Shown: one piece after another, positions 1 through 6,805 of the stretch
Numbering within the stretch: the stretch's first letter is position 1
Layout: every line of letters begins with the position of its first letter
Assembly: GCA_017387505.1 (NCBI GenBank)
Contig: JAFOFB010000021.1
Span: forward strand, 1 to 40,104
Reading direction: 5' to 3'
Origin: Methanocorpusculum sp.
GTDB taxonomy: Archaea; Halobacteriota; Methanomicrobia; Methanomicrobiales; Methanocorpusculaceae
Length of the DNA stretch: 40,104 nt
Position numbers and translations under genes: made by a program
Notes under the pieces: generated by a model
Databases searched by the model: none
Told to the model about the DNA's origin: nothing
The model's input: only the letters and a program-made list of their open reading frames with translations

Positions 1-141
1 GAACACCGCAGATTCAGAATGACTTTCGTCTCTGCATCTGAAGGAGCAAAGTGGGCAGTTGTCGTTCAGGATGTTATCGACACTGTCAAGGCAATCGGTC
101 CATCCCCGATCGCAGAAGAAAGAAAGAGAAGAGGATTATAA
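1..141 (+). CDS. C-terminal end of an unrecognised protein (partial)
   Basis: The first reading frame is open from the left edge to a TAA at 139-141 and encodes 46 residues ending in ERKRRGL. The piece has a hydrophobic alpha/beta-like stretch (WAVVVQDVIDTVKAIG) and a strongly basic tail, and base composition and codon use fit the neighbouring genes, so it is likely the true end of a cytoplasmic protein that starts outside the window. I do not recognise the family from this fragment. Confidence 0.6.
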   Translation, partial: EHRRFRMTFVSASEGAKWAVVVQDVIDTVKAIGPSPIAEERKRRGL

Positions 142-444
142 ATCTGACACGCGGGCCCTCCCTCCCCGCTTGTTATTTTTTTAAACTGGAAGAATTGGGC
201 AGTTGTGCTGTCCCTGTTGGCACAATTGTCAATAATTCTTCCGCTAATTCTCTCATTAAAGAATAATCGCAACCGACATCCTGAATATGATGTCCTTTTT
301 TCCAGTTAGACAATAACTCATTAATCTGCTGAACAGAATTTACAAAATCAGATAAATTCTATCAGTCAAAACAAAATATAAAATAGATTCGGGGGGAGGG
401 TGTATTCAGCCCCCGATAGGGATGAGGTTTATCCCCGTTTGTAA
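142..444. other. Intergenic stretch without a supported gene
   Basis: About 300 bases between the end of the partial gene and the ThiC-like remnant. Short open frames on both strands at 51-272 mostly overlap each other and the partial gene and have no protein-like character. The stretch contains T-rich runs (172-183, 295-301) that could end transcription of the upstream gene. I see no RNA gene or clear repeat. Confidence 0.4.
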
Positions 445-624
445 CAACCTATATTTCCTGTATATTTACTGTTCGCCAAAGACATTCTCGAAGATCATGT
501 CAGAGCCGGTTGCATTAAGTCTTGCACGCTCGTCCATCTCTTCTGCGAATGCGAGGACTGCTCGATGTGCGGAGACTTATGTGCGATAAAAATCGTTGAG
601 CAGGCACTGGAAAAGAAAATCTGA
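445..624 (+). pseudogene. Remnant of a ThiC-like C-terminus (phosphomethylpyrimidine synthase)
   Basis: The frame reading through 472-624 encodes FAKDILEDHVRAGC, then the cluster motif CSMCGDLCAIKIV and the end VEQALEKKI, stopping at TGA 622-624. A CSMCG-x-x-C motif very near the C-terminus is characteristic of ThiC, the radical-SAM enzyme that makes the thiamine pyrimidine, where it binds the 4Fe-4S cluster. The frame is blocked upstream by TAA at 442-444 and has no ATG, and the rest of ThiC is missing, so this is a decayed 3' end or debris. The cysteine pattern is seen directly; the family name is inferred from it. Confidence 0.5.
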
Positions 625-642
625 AAGGGTTTTCCCCTCTTT

Positions 643-1704
643 TTATCCGAACACATTCACTGCGGTTGCCTTGCAGGTCACCGTTACCCGTTCGCCTTCG
701 ATAAACGCCAGCCGCTCAACCGACTGCCGCGTTACCGCCGCAACCAGCGGGATTCCAATATCCACCTGTACAAACTTAGTACCGGCCTCCGGCGCATCTG
801 CAATTTTTACAATCCGTCCGGTAAACGAATTCACCGCCGTTGATTCAAGGCGAGAGCGGGATAAAATCAGCTCCTCCGGCCGGATGGAGACCGTAACCAC
901 ACCGGAAAGCGTTGTTACCACACGGAAATCCACACCTCCCACCCGGACACAGACAATGCCGTTTTCTTTTACCCACACCGAACCGCGGAACATATTCGGA
1001 TTTTCGGATGTCACAAACCCGTACGCCGGATTATGCACAATCTCCTCCGGCGTTCCGCGGGCAGTGATTCTGCCGCGTTCAATTACCGCAGTGGTATCTG
1101 CAACAGACAGCGTATCCAGAACCGAGTGCGTCACGAGAATGCAGGGAATCTCCTCCTGCCGGATAACACCGGCAAGCGTACCCCGCAGTCTCTCCTGCGT
1201 TTTGGAGTCCAGCGCGGAAAGCGGCTCATCCAGCAGCAGAAGCGCCGGACGCGGCGCAAGCGCACGGGCAAGAGCCGTTCTCTGCCGCTGACCGCCGGAA
1301 AGCTTTGTCACCGGCTCATCCGCAACCTCAGAAAGTCCGAGCGTTTCCAGCAGTTCATTTATCCGGGGCGCATGTTCCTGCTTCGGCACCTTCTGCATCA
1401 AAAGCCCATAGGAGATGTTTTCCCGGGCGGTCATGTGGGGAAAGAGCGCATAGTTCTGGAACATATAGCCGACTCTCCGCTCCTCTGCTGGACGGAAAAT
1501 CCGCTTCGCCGTATCAGAAAGGACTGCCCCGCCCAGTTCAATTCTTCCCTCGTCCGGCTTCATCAGCCCTGCAAGAAGCCTGAGTATAGTGGACTTTCCA
1601 GCCCCGTTACTGCCGAGCAGGGCAAGTGTTTCGCCGTCTTCTACGGTGAGCTCCGCATCAAGCGTGAAATCCCTTAGTTCCTTTTTCAGATACGCATTAA
1701 GCAT
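643..1704 (-). CDS. modC: Molybdate/tungstate ABC transporter ATP-binding protein (ModC/WtpC type)
   Basis: ATPase of an oxyanion importer, 353 residues, acting at the inner face of the membrane with the ModB permease. Walker A GSNGAGKST lies near residue 32, the ABC signature LSGGQRQR near 130 and Walker B LLLLDEP near 153. The C-terminal ~70 residues form a TOBE-like domain, typical of molybdate, sulfate and iron import ATPases. I chose the ATG at 1704, not the in-frame upstream start at 1740: it has a strong Shine-Dalgarno (GGAGG about 10 bases before) and overlaps the modB stop by 8 bases, the usual arrangement for coupled translation. It is the last gene of modA-modB-modC. Whether molybdate, tungstate or both are carried cannot be decided from the sequence. 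Confidence 0.9.
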   Translation of the reverse strand: MLNAYLKKELRDFTLDAELTVEDGETLALLGSNGAGKSTILRLLAGLMKPDEGRIELGGAVLSDTAKRIFRPAEERRVGYMFQNYALFPHMTARENISYGLLMQKVPKQEHAPRINELLETLGLSEVADEPVTKLSGGQRQRTALARALAPRPALLLLDEPLSALDSKTQERLRGTLAGVIRQEEIPCILVTHSVLDTLSVADTTAVIERGRITARGTPEEIVHNPAYGFVTSENPNMFRGSVWVKENGIVCVRVGGVDFRVVTTLSGVVTVSIRPEELILSRSRLESTAVNSFTGRIVKIADAPEAGTKFVQVDIGIPLVAAVTRQSVERLAFIEGERVTVTCKATAVNVFG

Positions 1705-2518
1705 ACTTTGCCGCCTCCCGGTTTCCAAGATACTTGACAATCAGAATAATCGCAAAGGAAAACAGCACCAGCACAATCGAGAGGGCAATAGATACTGCCA
1801 TATCGCTTTGCATCTCGCCGTAAATTGCAAGCGGCATGGTCTGGGTTTTGCCCGGCAGATTTCCGGCAAACATCATCGTCGCGCCAAACTCGCCGAGCGC
1901 CCGGGCGAAGGTCATGATGATACCGGAGAGAAGCGAGCCTGCGGCAAGCGGCAGAGTTACGCGGAAGAAGGTAGTAACAACCCCTGCGCCAAGCGTGCGG
2001 GAGGCATACTCATACTCTGCATCCACAGCCTCAAAGCTTGCTCTGGCCTGCCGGATATAGAAAGGAGACGCAACAAAAATCTGCGCAATAACAACCGCTA
2101 CGGTGGTAAAGGCGATTTTGATGCCGAAAAGAGAAAAGTACTGCCCGAGCATGCCATTTGCGCCAAACGCCGTCATCAGTGCCAGACCGGCTACGGTCGG
2201 CGGTAGGACAATAGGCAAATCAGTCAGCGTATCGACGATGTTTCGTCCCGGATAGCGGACGCGGGCATTAATGTAGGCAAGCGGCGTTCCAAAGAGGATG
2301 ACGATTACCGTCGAAACAAGAGCCGTTCCCGCGCTGAGTGCAAGCGCCTGCAGTGCGGAAGGAGACGTCAGTGCCGTCAGCATATCCGCTGGCGATATGC
2401 GGGTAAACAGCGAAATCAGCGGGACAGTGATAAATATCAGAAAGAGAAAAATAAGGGCCGCGGTCAGGACGGTTGTCCCGACGCGTGCTGCGGTACGGTT
2501 TTTTACCTGGTACTGCAT
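1697..2518 (-). CDS. modB: Molybdate/tungstate ABC transporter permease (ModB/WtpB type)
   Basis: Membrane permease of 273 residues with about six hydrophobic segments; the first is at residues 15-37. The central EFGATMMFAGN-like segment (ALGEFGATMMFAG) is the conserved cytoplasmic loop by which CysT/ModB permeases dock the ATPase. It starts 5 bases after the modA stop and overlaps modC, so the three genes form one transcription unit. The neighbouring molybdenum cofactor genes and molbindin support molybdate/tungstate rather than sulfate as substrate. Confidence 0.9.
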   Translation of the reverse strand: MQYQVKNRTAARVGTTVLTAALIFLFLIFITVPLISLFTRISPADMLTALTSPSALQALALSAGTALVSTVIVILFGTPLAYINARVRYPGRNIVDTLTDLPIVLPPTVAGLALMTAFGANGMLGQYFSLFGIKIAFTTVAVVIAQIFVASPFYIRQARASFEAVDAEYEYASRTLGAGVVTTFFRVTLPLAAGSLLSGIIMTFARALGEFGATMMFAGNLPGKTQTMPLAIYGEMQSDMAVSIALSIVLVLFSFAIILIVKYLGNREAAKYA

Positions 2519-2523
2519 GATGC

Positions 2524-3327
2524 TTATGCGGTTACCGGAGAGAATCCGTAGTCGAGGAGAAGTGCATTGCCCTCAGGGCCGGTTAAGAATGCTTCGAAGG
2601 TCTTGACCGCCTTTTTGTTTTCAGTGTTCTTGAGGATTCCGTATGGGTAGTTTGCAATGACATTGTATTTGTCGGCAATCTCGAGGATGTCGATGGATTC
2701 CTTGTCTGCTTTGGAGATGTCGGAGACATAGACAATGGATGCATCTGCTTCGCCTAAGGTTAAGTAGGACTTGACTTTGTCAACTGCATCAACCTGGGTT
2801 ACGACGTTGCCCATGAATGCGTCAACGTATCCTGCGTGACCGTCGTCCTGATATTTGCTGATGATATCTCTGGTGTACTGACCGAACGGAACGGATTCGT
2901 CACCGATAGCAAGTTCAACACCGCTTCCGGCAAGGCTGCCGAGGTCCTTGATTCCCAGCGGGTTGCCCTTGACCACAGCGATTCCGAGTTTGTTCTGCAG
3001 GAGAATCTTCTTGTCTTCGATGAGGCCTGCTTCGACAACCGGGTCAAACTGTTTGTTGTTTGCGGAGATGTAGAGGTCGCAGTCAGCTCCTTCTAAAATC
3101 TGGGTCTTTAAGGTCTGGCTTCCGGCGAAGTTGTAGACGACATGGATTCCCGGATTGGCTTTTTCGAACTCTTCGCCGAGTTCGGTTAAGGCACCGGTTA
3201 AGGATGCGGCGGCAAAGACTGTGATTTCAACTTCTTCTGCCGGCTTTGAGATACAGCCTGCGGCGGTGACCGCAATCAGAAGACATAATGCTACGGCAAG
3301 GACTGCCGGAAGTTTGTTCTGCTTCAT
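2524..3327 (-). CDS. modA: Molybdate-binding lipoprotein of the ABC importer (ModA)
   Basis: Extracytoplasmic solute-binding protein, 267 residues. It begins with a lipoprotein signal (hydrophobic run then lipobox TAAGC, Cys about residue 25), and continues with ITVFAAASLTGALTEL, the hallmark ModA N-terminal strand whose serine contacts the oxyanion. Later ModA features are DCDLYISAN and the P-x-G-x-Y-T segment (VPFGQYTRD). A longer in-frame open frame reaches 3492, but the ATG at 3327 fits best: it places the signal peptide at the N-terminus and lies about 25 bases after a TATA-like box (around 3348-3360), which predicts a leaderless message. A palindrome-like site at 3376-3402, shared with mop and the moa/moe promoters, sits just upstream of that box. 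Confidence 0.92.
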   Translation of the reverse strand: MKQNKLPAVLAVALCLLIAVTAAGCISKPAEEVEITVFAAASLTGALTELGEEFEKANPGIHVVYNFAGSQTLKTQILEGADCDLYISANNKQFDPVVEAGLIEDKKILLQNKLGIAVVKGNPLGIKDLGSLAGSGVELAIGDESVPFGQYTRDIISKYQDDGHAGYVDAFMGNVVTQVDAVDKVKSYLTLGEADASIVYVSDISKADKESIDILEIADKYNVIANYPYGILKNTENKKAVKTFEAFLTGPEGNALLLDYGFSPVTA

Positions 3328-3375
3328 ATTATTTTGGTTTGCGGCATTTTGATAAATAATTATGGATAACTTAAT

Positions 3376-3402
3376 GTAATTTATTAAATTAACATAATTT
3401 AC
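3376..3402 (-). promoter_or_regulatory. Candidate Mo-regulon operator upstream of modA
   Basis: Read on the minus strand this 27-bp site starts GTAAATTATGTTAA and ends AATAAATTAC; its two ends form an imperfect inverted repeat (8 of 9 match). It is preceded by CAAAAA exactly as the site between moaA and moeA. It lies about 16 bases upstream of the modA TATA-like box. Sharing with mop and moa/moe sites suggests binding by a molybdate-sensing regulator; the regulator itself is not in the window. Confidence 0.6.
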
Positions 3403-3584
3403 TTTTTGAAGAGAATCGGTGTTTTTCAGGATGTTTGTGCGTGCGGATGATAAATATACACCACACAACCCCAAAGAACATTTCTTGCTCACGCAGTGCC
3501 AGACCAGCCGGTACTGAACCGGAAATTTCCGGTAACACTTTTTTTGGATTCTTTTCTTTTGTGTTTTGATTTTTGAATAAAATA

Positions 3585-3611
3585 GTAAATCATGTTAAAT
3601 GAATTTAATAA
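3585..3611 (+). promoter_or_regulatory. Candidate Mo-regulon operator upstream of mop
   Basis: Begins GTAAATCATGTTAA, matching 13 of 14 bases of the modA site, and ends in TTTAATAA like the moa/moe site. A TATA-like box (AAATATAAAT, about 3621-3630) follows, and the mop ATG is 25-30 bases further on. Confidence 0.6.
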
Positions 3612-3654
3612 AAATAAATGAAATATAAATCAAACACAATATACATATGCGCAT

Positions 3655-3867
3655 ATGAAAATCAGTGCAAGAAACCAGATTAAAGGTAAAGTTGTAAAAC
3701 TCACAGTAGGTGCAGTAAACACCGAAGTCGTTATCGAGATTGAAGGCGGACAGCAGATTTCCTCTATCATCACCAAGACTTCAGCAGAGAACCTTGGAAT
3801 CAAGATTGGAAAGGAAGTCTATGCCATCATTAAGGCAAGCGAAGTCATGGTCGGAATCGACGAGTAA
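3655..3867 (+). CDS. mop: Molbindin (Mop), molybdate/tungstate-binding protein
   Basis: Single-domain protein of 70 residues. It begins MKISARNQIKGKV, the diagnostic start of Mop/TOBE domains (S-A-R-N-x-x-x-G), and has the matching second half (VIEIEGGQQISSIIT, then LGIKIGKEVYAIIKASEVM). Molbindins assemble into hexamers that bind several oxyanions at subunit interfaces and are thought to buffer or sense cytoplasmic molybdate. The gene is divergent from modA, has its own operator-like site and TATA box, and ends in a hairpin plus T-run at 3893-3925. No DNA-binding domain is present, so it is not itself a ModE repressor. Confidence 0.93.
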   Translation: MKISARNQIKGKVVKLTVGAVNTEVVIEIEGGQQISSIITKTSAENLGIKIGKEVYAIIKASEVMVGIDE

Positions 3868-3892
3868 GGTATAGAAAGAAATTCATGAAGAC

Positions 3893-3925
3893 GCAGTCTG
3901 TTTAGACTGCATAGTTTTTTTTTTC
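3893..3925 (+). terminator. Hairpin and T-run terminator after mop
   Basis: Perfect 7-bp stem GCAGTCT / AGACTGC (3893-3899 and 3904-3910) with a 4-base loop, followed by ATAG and an 11-base T run. It lies 26 bases after the mop stop. Confidence 0.75.
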
Positions 3926-3988
3926 TGTTCAGAGTTGTTAAATTCACAAATACGTGCAAAAAAAGAGTATTGAAAATATTTAGAGAAA

Positions 3989-4192
3989 TTATTCCTTCAG
4001 CTCGGAACGCGGAATGAGCTTTTCCAAAAATATCATCGTATATACCACAGATTCATAACTCATCCAATTTTCCTCACGGTCACTCTCGTGATACTCATAT
4101 CGCGTGAAATCCGGTAATGGTATCAAATGCTGACCAAAAAAATAGTGTGAGGTCAAACTCACACTATTTTCTCCGGTGAGTACATCAGACAA
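3989..4192 (-). CDS. Hypothetical 67-residue protein (weakly supported)
   Basis: Open frame of 67 residues in the otherwise empty gap between mop and trmO. It is acidic and tyrosine-rich in the middle (TRYEYHESDREENWMSYESVVY) and ends LIPRSELKE. No signal peptide, no known motif and no clear ribosome site are visible. Its 5' third contains the perfect hairpin at 4139-4170, which is unusual inside a coding region and argues that this could be gene debris or a transcript structure instead. I do not recognise a family. Confidence 0.3.
   Translation of the reverse strand: MSDVLTGENSVSLTSHYFFGQHLIPLPDFTRYEYHESDREENWMSYESVVYTMIFLEKLIPRSELKE
4139..4170. repeat. Perfect 13-bp inverted repeat
   Basis: Arms AAAATAGTGTGAG (4139-4151) and CTCACACTATTTT (4158-4170) are exact reverse complements with a 6-base loop. 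The ends are A/T-rich on each strand (A-run on one side, T-run on the other), so it could work as a bidirectional terminator between the convergent mop and trmO-side transcripts, or be the footprint of a small mobile element. Confidence 0.6.
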
Positions 4193-4358
4193 AGTATTGT
4201 AATGTCTGACACCCCATTAATCCAATGTAAAGGTGTTGGGTAATTTCACCGGCTAAGCAGAGTCGTTAACTGCTAACTAAAATCGGAACACCTCTCTATT
4301 ACTTAAGTCTATTTTGTATATCATTCAAAAGATATGAAAAAAAAGGTTAACAGGCAGT
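4193..4358. other. Gap without a supported gene downstream of trmO
   Basis: AT-rich stretch between the small open frame and the trmO stop. A weak inverted repeat AGGTGTT / AACACCT (about 4231-4238 and 4287-4294) is present. No promoter, RNA gene or open frame is convincing. Confidence 0.3.
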
Positions 4359-4841
4359 TTACACAAACCGCCCATCCGAACGCTTCTCTGAAATCCCGTC
4401 AAGTTTTCCCTCAAACCATCCGGCACGCTCATCCGGATAAGAATCAAAAGCCGGAACATACGGTTTGACATCGAGAACAGGCGTGCCGTCTAAAATATCC
4501 ACATCAGAGATGCGAAGCACATTACCCTCACGCGACAAAAGCCGTAGAACCGAAAAACCAAGCGAATTTGGTCTGCGTGGAATGCGGGAAGCAAAAACAC
4601 CGTGTGGTACAGTATCTAAGAAAGGCTTTGCAGTAAGAAGAGGCCCTGCACTCTTGTGCAGATGGTAGAAAACCATGAGCCTCGAAAAGCCTTCGATATC
4701 CAAAAGACCTTCTGCAAACTCCGGGAAAATCTCAATCTCGCCGGTGATGCCTTCAGCCGACGGGGGCTGAACAGGCATGCCTGAAAGCTCTTTGTGCGGA
4801 GAGTGCACAATGCCTACCGGATAAAAGGTAACAGGGTTCAT
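4359..4841 (-). CDS. TrmO/TsaA-like tRNA methyltransferase domain protein
   Basis: 160-residue protein of the TsaA (UPF0066) family, whose characterised member TrmO uses S-adenosylmethionine to methylate t6A37 in threonine tRNAs. Family features are PVGIVHSPHKE at the start, FAEGLLDIEGFSRLMVFYHLH in the middle, then GVFASRIPRRPNSLGFSVLRLL (the R-x-P-R-RPN-x-x-G block) and VLDVKPYVPAFDS. The ATG at 4841 overlaps the moaC stop as TGATG, so I prefer it to the GTG one codon upstream. It is the last gene of moaA-moaE-moaC-trmO. Many archaea place this family near molybdenum or metal genes, so its substrate here need not be tRNA-Thr. Confidence 0.85.
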   Translation of the reverse strand: MNPVTFYPVGIVHSPHKELSGMPVQPPSAEGITGEIEIFPEFAEGLLDIEGFSRLMVFYHLHKSAGPLLTAKPFLDTVPHGVFASRIPRRPNSLGFSVLRLLSREGNVLRISDVDILDGTPVLDVKPYVPAFDSYPDERAGWFEGKLDGISEKRSDGRFV

Positions 4842-5311
4842 CACTCACCTTTCAGCTTTTCAACAACATGAATGCCCTCAATCCGTGTAACCGGATACTG
4901 ACCGTTCTCGTCCTTTTCTGCGGACTTGACCATGTCCCAGATGGTGAGAAGAGCAACCGAGACGCCTGTTAAGGCTTCCATCTCAATACCAGTCTTGCCG
5001 AATGTCTTAACCCGGCACGAAATCTCGATGTATTCTTTCGTCTGCTCAAATGAGACAGTTACAGCACCTACCGGAATCGGATGGCACATGGGAATTATTG
5101 CCCATGTCTGTTTGACCGCCATAGTTCCGGCTACTTGTGCTGTTGCAAGCACATTTCCTTTCACAACCGTACCCTCGGCAATCGCTTTCAGCGTTGTGTC
5201 ACGCAGATAAATCCTGCCGCGGGCTTCTGCCTCGCGGGAGACATCAGGCTTTGCTGTAACATCCACCATGTGGACCTCATTTTTCTCGTTTAAGTGTGTA
5301 AAAGTCGGCAT
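4841..5311 (-). CDS. moaC: Cyclic pyranopterin monophosphate synthase MoaC
   Basis: 156 residues. MoaC converts 3',8-cyclo-7,8-dihydro-GTP, made by MoaA, to cyclic pyranopterin monophosphate in molybdenum/tungsten cofactor synthesis. The family motifs are MVDVTAKPDVSREAEARG, KGNVLATAQVAGTMAVKQT, IPMCHPIPV, VKTFGKTGIEMEALTGVSVALLTIWDMVK and the C-terminal INGIHVVEK-like block (IEGIHVVEKLKGE). An open frame extends upstream to 5530, but the ATG at 5311 overlaps the moaE stop (TGATG) and gives the usual MoaC length. The extra N-terminus would be moaE antisense-frame noise. Confidence 0.95.
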   Translation of the reverse strand: MPTFTHLNEKNEVHMVDVTAKPDVSREAEARGRIYLRDTTLKAIAEGTVVKGNVLATAQVAGTMAVKQTWAIIPMCHPIPVGAVTVSFEQTKEYIEISCRVKTFGKTGIEMEALTGVSVALLTIWDMVKSAEKDENGQYPVTRIEGIHVVEKLKGE

Positions 5312-5718
5312 CAGTGCATCTCCACCCATTTTCCTTTTTCTCCGTTTACAATCTCCTGCTTCCAGATTGGAACAAGCTCCTTTAACCGCTCGATTGCATA
5401 GCGTGAAGCCTCGTATCCTTCCTGTCTGTGAGCCGAACAGATGATAATTACAACAATCGTCTCGCCTAGTTTGAGATGACCATACCTGTGGATGATGTGA
5501 ACCGCATTCACAGAATAGTTCGAACGGCACTCATTTGCAATACGCATCAAATCCTCTTCGGCTACCGGTACGAAGGCTTCAATCTCCAAAGCTTCCATGC
5601 CGTCATCTCTGACACAGCCGACAAAGACAAGCTGAGCACCGTCATCTGGTGTGCGGGTATCTGCAATCAGTTTTCCAATATCGATGTCTTCGGTCTGCAT
5701 CCGTAAAATTTCGGTCAT
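5311..5718 (-). CDS. moaE: Molybdopterin synthase catalytic subunit MoaE
   Basis: 135 residues. MoaE is the large subunit of MPT synthase, which inserts two sulfurs into cyclic pyranopterin monophosphate, taking them from the thiocarboxylated MoaD partner. Typical features are GAQLVFVGCVRDDG, IHIIHRYGHLKLGE-type core (VHIIHRYGHLKLGETIVVI), SAHRQEGYEASRYAIERLKELVPIWKQE and the terminal KWVEMH. It overlaps the moaA stop (ATGA) and the moaC start (TGATG). No MoaD is encoded in the window, so the sulfur carrier must be elsewhere. Confidence 0.95.
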   Translation of the reverse strand: MTEILRMQTEDIDIGKLIADTRTPDDGAQLVFVGCVRDDGMEALEIEAFVPVAEEDLMRIANECRSNYSVNAVHIIHRYGHLKLGETIVVIIICSAHRQEGYEASRYAIERLKELVPIWKQEIVNGEKGKWVEMH

Positions 5719-6662
5719 GATTCCTCCGTAAAGTATGGCGAGCGGTTCTTTACCGCACGTCCTACCGCGTCCACAAGTTCATCTCCATGAAGTCCTAAGA
5801 TGTCTATTTCGTTTCCTGTTCGAAGAAGACAGGGCTTAAGCTTTCCGTCAGATGTTATGCGAAGCCGGTTGCAGTTTGCGCAGAACTCTGCGTTGTGCAT
5901 GGGACGTACAATTTCAACAACCGCACCGTCTAAATTGTATTTTCTTCTATGATGCATGCGGCGGGTTTCGACAATCTCGGCTTCGGATTTGAAGTGCTCC
6001 TCCAAATCCGATACAAAGTCAGCGTTGCTTTTACCGTCAGACATCTTATCAGTCCATCCGTTGATATCCATCAGTTCGATGAACTGTAAGATGAGGTCTT
6101 CGTGACCTCGTACGAGTGAGAGGAAATCTTCTACTTCATCATCATTGATTCCAGGCATCAGGACAGTATTTATTTTGATTGGAGTAAGTCCTGCGCTGCG
6201 TGCTGCGGCAAGTCCTTCGAGAACGTCTGGAAGGAGGTCGCGGCCTGTGATTTTTTCGTAGCGGTCGCGCTTGAGTGAGTCGATGCTGATATTTACTCTG
6301 GAAAGACCTGCTTTTTTCAGTTCTCCGGCAAGGTATTTTAGGCGTGTGCCGTTGGTTGTCATAGAAATCTCCATTCCCTCAGGTACAGAACGTATGATGT
6401 CTGTTAAGTCCTCGCGAAGAGTTGGTTCGCCCCCTGTTAATTTAACCGTCCGCACTCCAAGTGTCACAAGCAAAGAGAGGATTTCAGATATTTCCTCTGC
6501 GGACATGGCTTTGGATTTTTCAGATCTGACACATCCATTTACTGCTTCACCCTCGTGATGGCAGTATATACAGCGCAGATTGCATGCACTGTTCAGCGCC
6601 ACACGGACATCTGTGATGCGGCGGGAATATTTGTCTGTCATAAGAGACTCAGCATCAGTCAT
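5715..6662 (-). CDS. moaA: GTP 3',8-cyclase MoaA (radical SAM)
   Basis: 315-residue radical-SAM enzyme that performs the first step of molybdenum cofactor synthesis on GTP. The N-terminal cluster motif CNLRCIYC gives Cys27, 31 and 34; the SAM-binding GGEP follows near residue 77. The second cluster, which binds GTP, is C261-A-N-C264 with Cys278 (CANCNRLRITSDGKLKPC). The bacterial C-terminal Gly-Gly is absent, as is common in archaea. First gene of moaA-moaE-moaC-trmO. The ATG at 6662 has no clear ribosome site, and ATG 6641 is an alternative. The divergent partner moeA and the shared motif at 6707-6758 indicate joint regulation. Confidence 0.94.
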   Translation of the reverse strand: MTDAESLMTDKYSRRITDVRVALNSACNLRCIYCHHEGEAVNGCVRSEKSKAMSAEEISEILSLLVTLGVRTVKLTGGEPTLREDLTDIIRSVPEGMEISMTTNGTRLKYLAGELKKAGLSRVNISIDSLKRDRYEKITGRDLLPDVLEGLAAARSAGLTPIKINTVLMPGINDDEVEDFLSLVRGHEDLILQFIELMDINGWTDKMSDGKSNADFVSDLEEHFKSEAEIVETRRMHHRRKYNLDGAVVEIVRPMHNAEFCANCNRLRITSDGKLKPCLLRTGNEIDILGLHGDELVDAVGRAVKNRSPYFTEES

Positions 6663-6706
6663 GTATTTTTACTGGTCTCTTTGAACATATGAACATTGTG
6701 CTTTTT

Positions 6707-6758
6707 GTAAACTATTTTCGATAAATTGAATCCATTAAATCAAATTAACTTAGTTTAC
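6707..6758. promoter_or_regulatory. Candidate Mo-regulon operator pair between moaA and moeA
   Basis: GTAAACTA at 6707-6714 is mirrored exactly by TAGTTTAC at 6751-6758. Read on the minus strand from 6758, the site runs GTAAACTAAGTTAATTT, matching the modA site (GTAAATTATGTTAATTT) at all but three positions; both are preceded by CAAAAA. Position between two divergent cofactor operons, next to the moeA TATA-like box, supports a regulatory role. Confidence 0.6.
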
Positions 6759-6770
6759 TTTTTGCCGAAG

Positions 6771-6781
6771 GTTTTTTAATA
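6771..6781 (+). promoter_or_regulatory. TATA-like box of moeA-moaB
   Basis: TTTTTTAATA about 27-30 bases before the ATG at 6806, with no ribosome-binding sequence between. This spacing predicts transcription starting at or next to the start codon, i.e. a leaderless message. Confidence 0.55.
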
Positions 6782-6805
6782 CGGCACTGCAAATTAGTAC
6801 TCATT

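Noticed and set aside
596-1677. Plus-strand open frames of 231 and 214 codons opposite modC
   Set aside because: Arg/Ser-rich antisense shadows of a well-supported ABC ATPase.
4841-5530. Longer 229-codon version of MoaC
   Set aside because: The extra N-terminus runs in another frame through moaE and is Cys/Arg-rich; the TGATG-coupled ATG at 5311 gives the normal protein.
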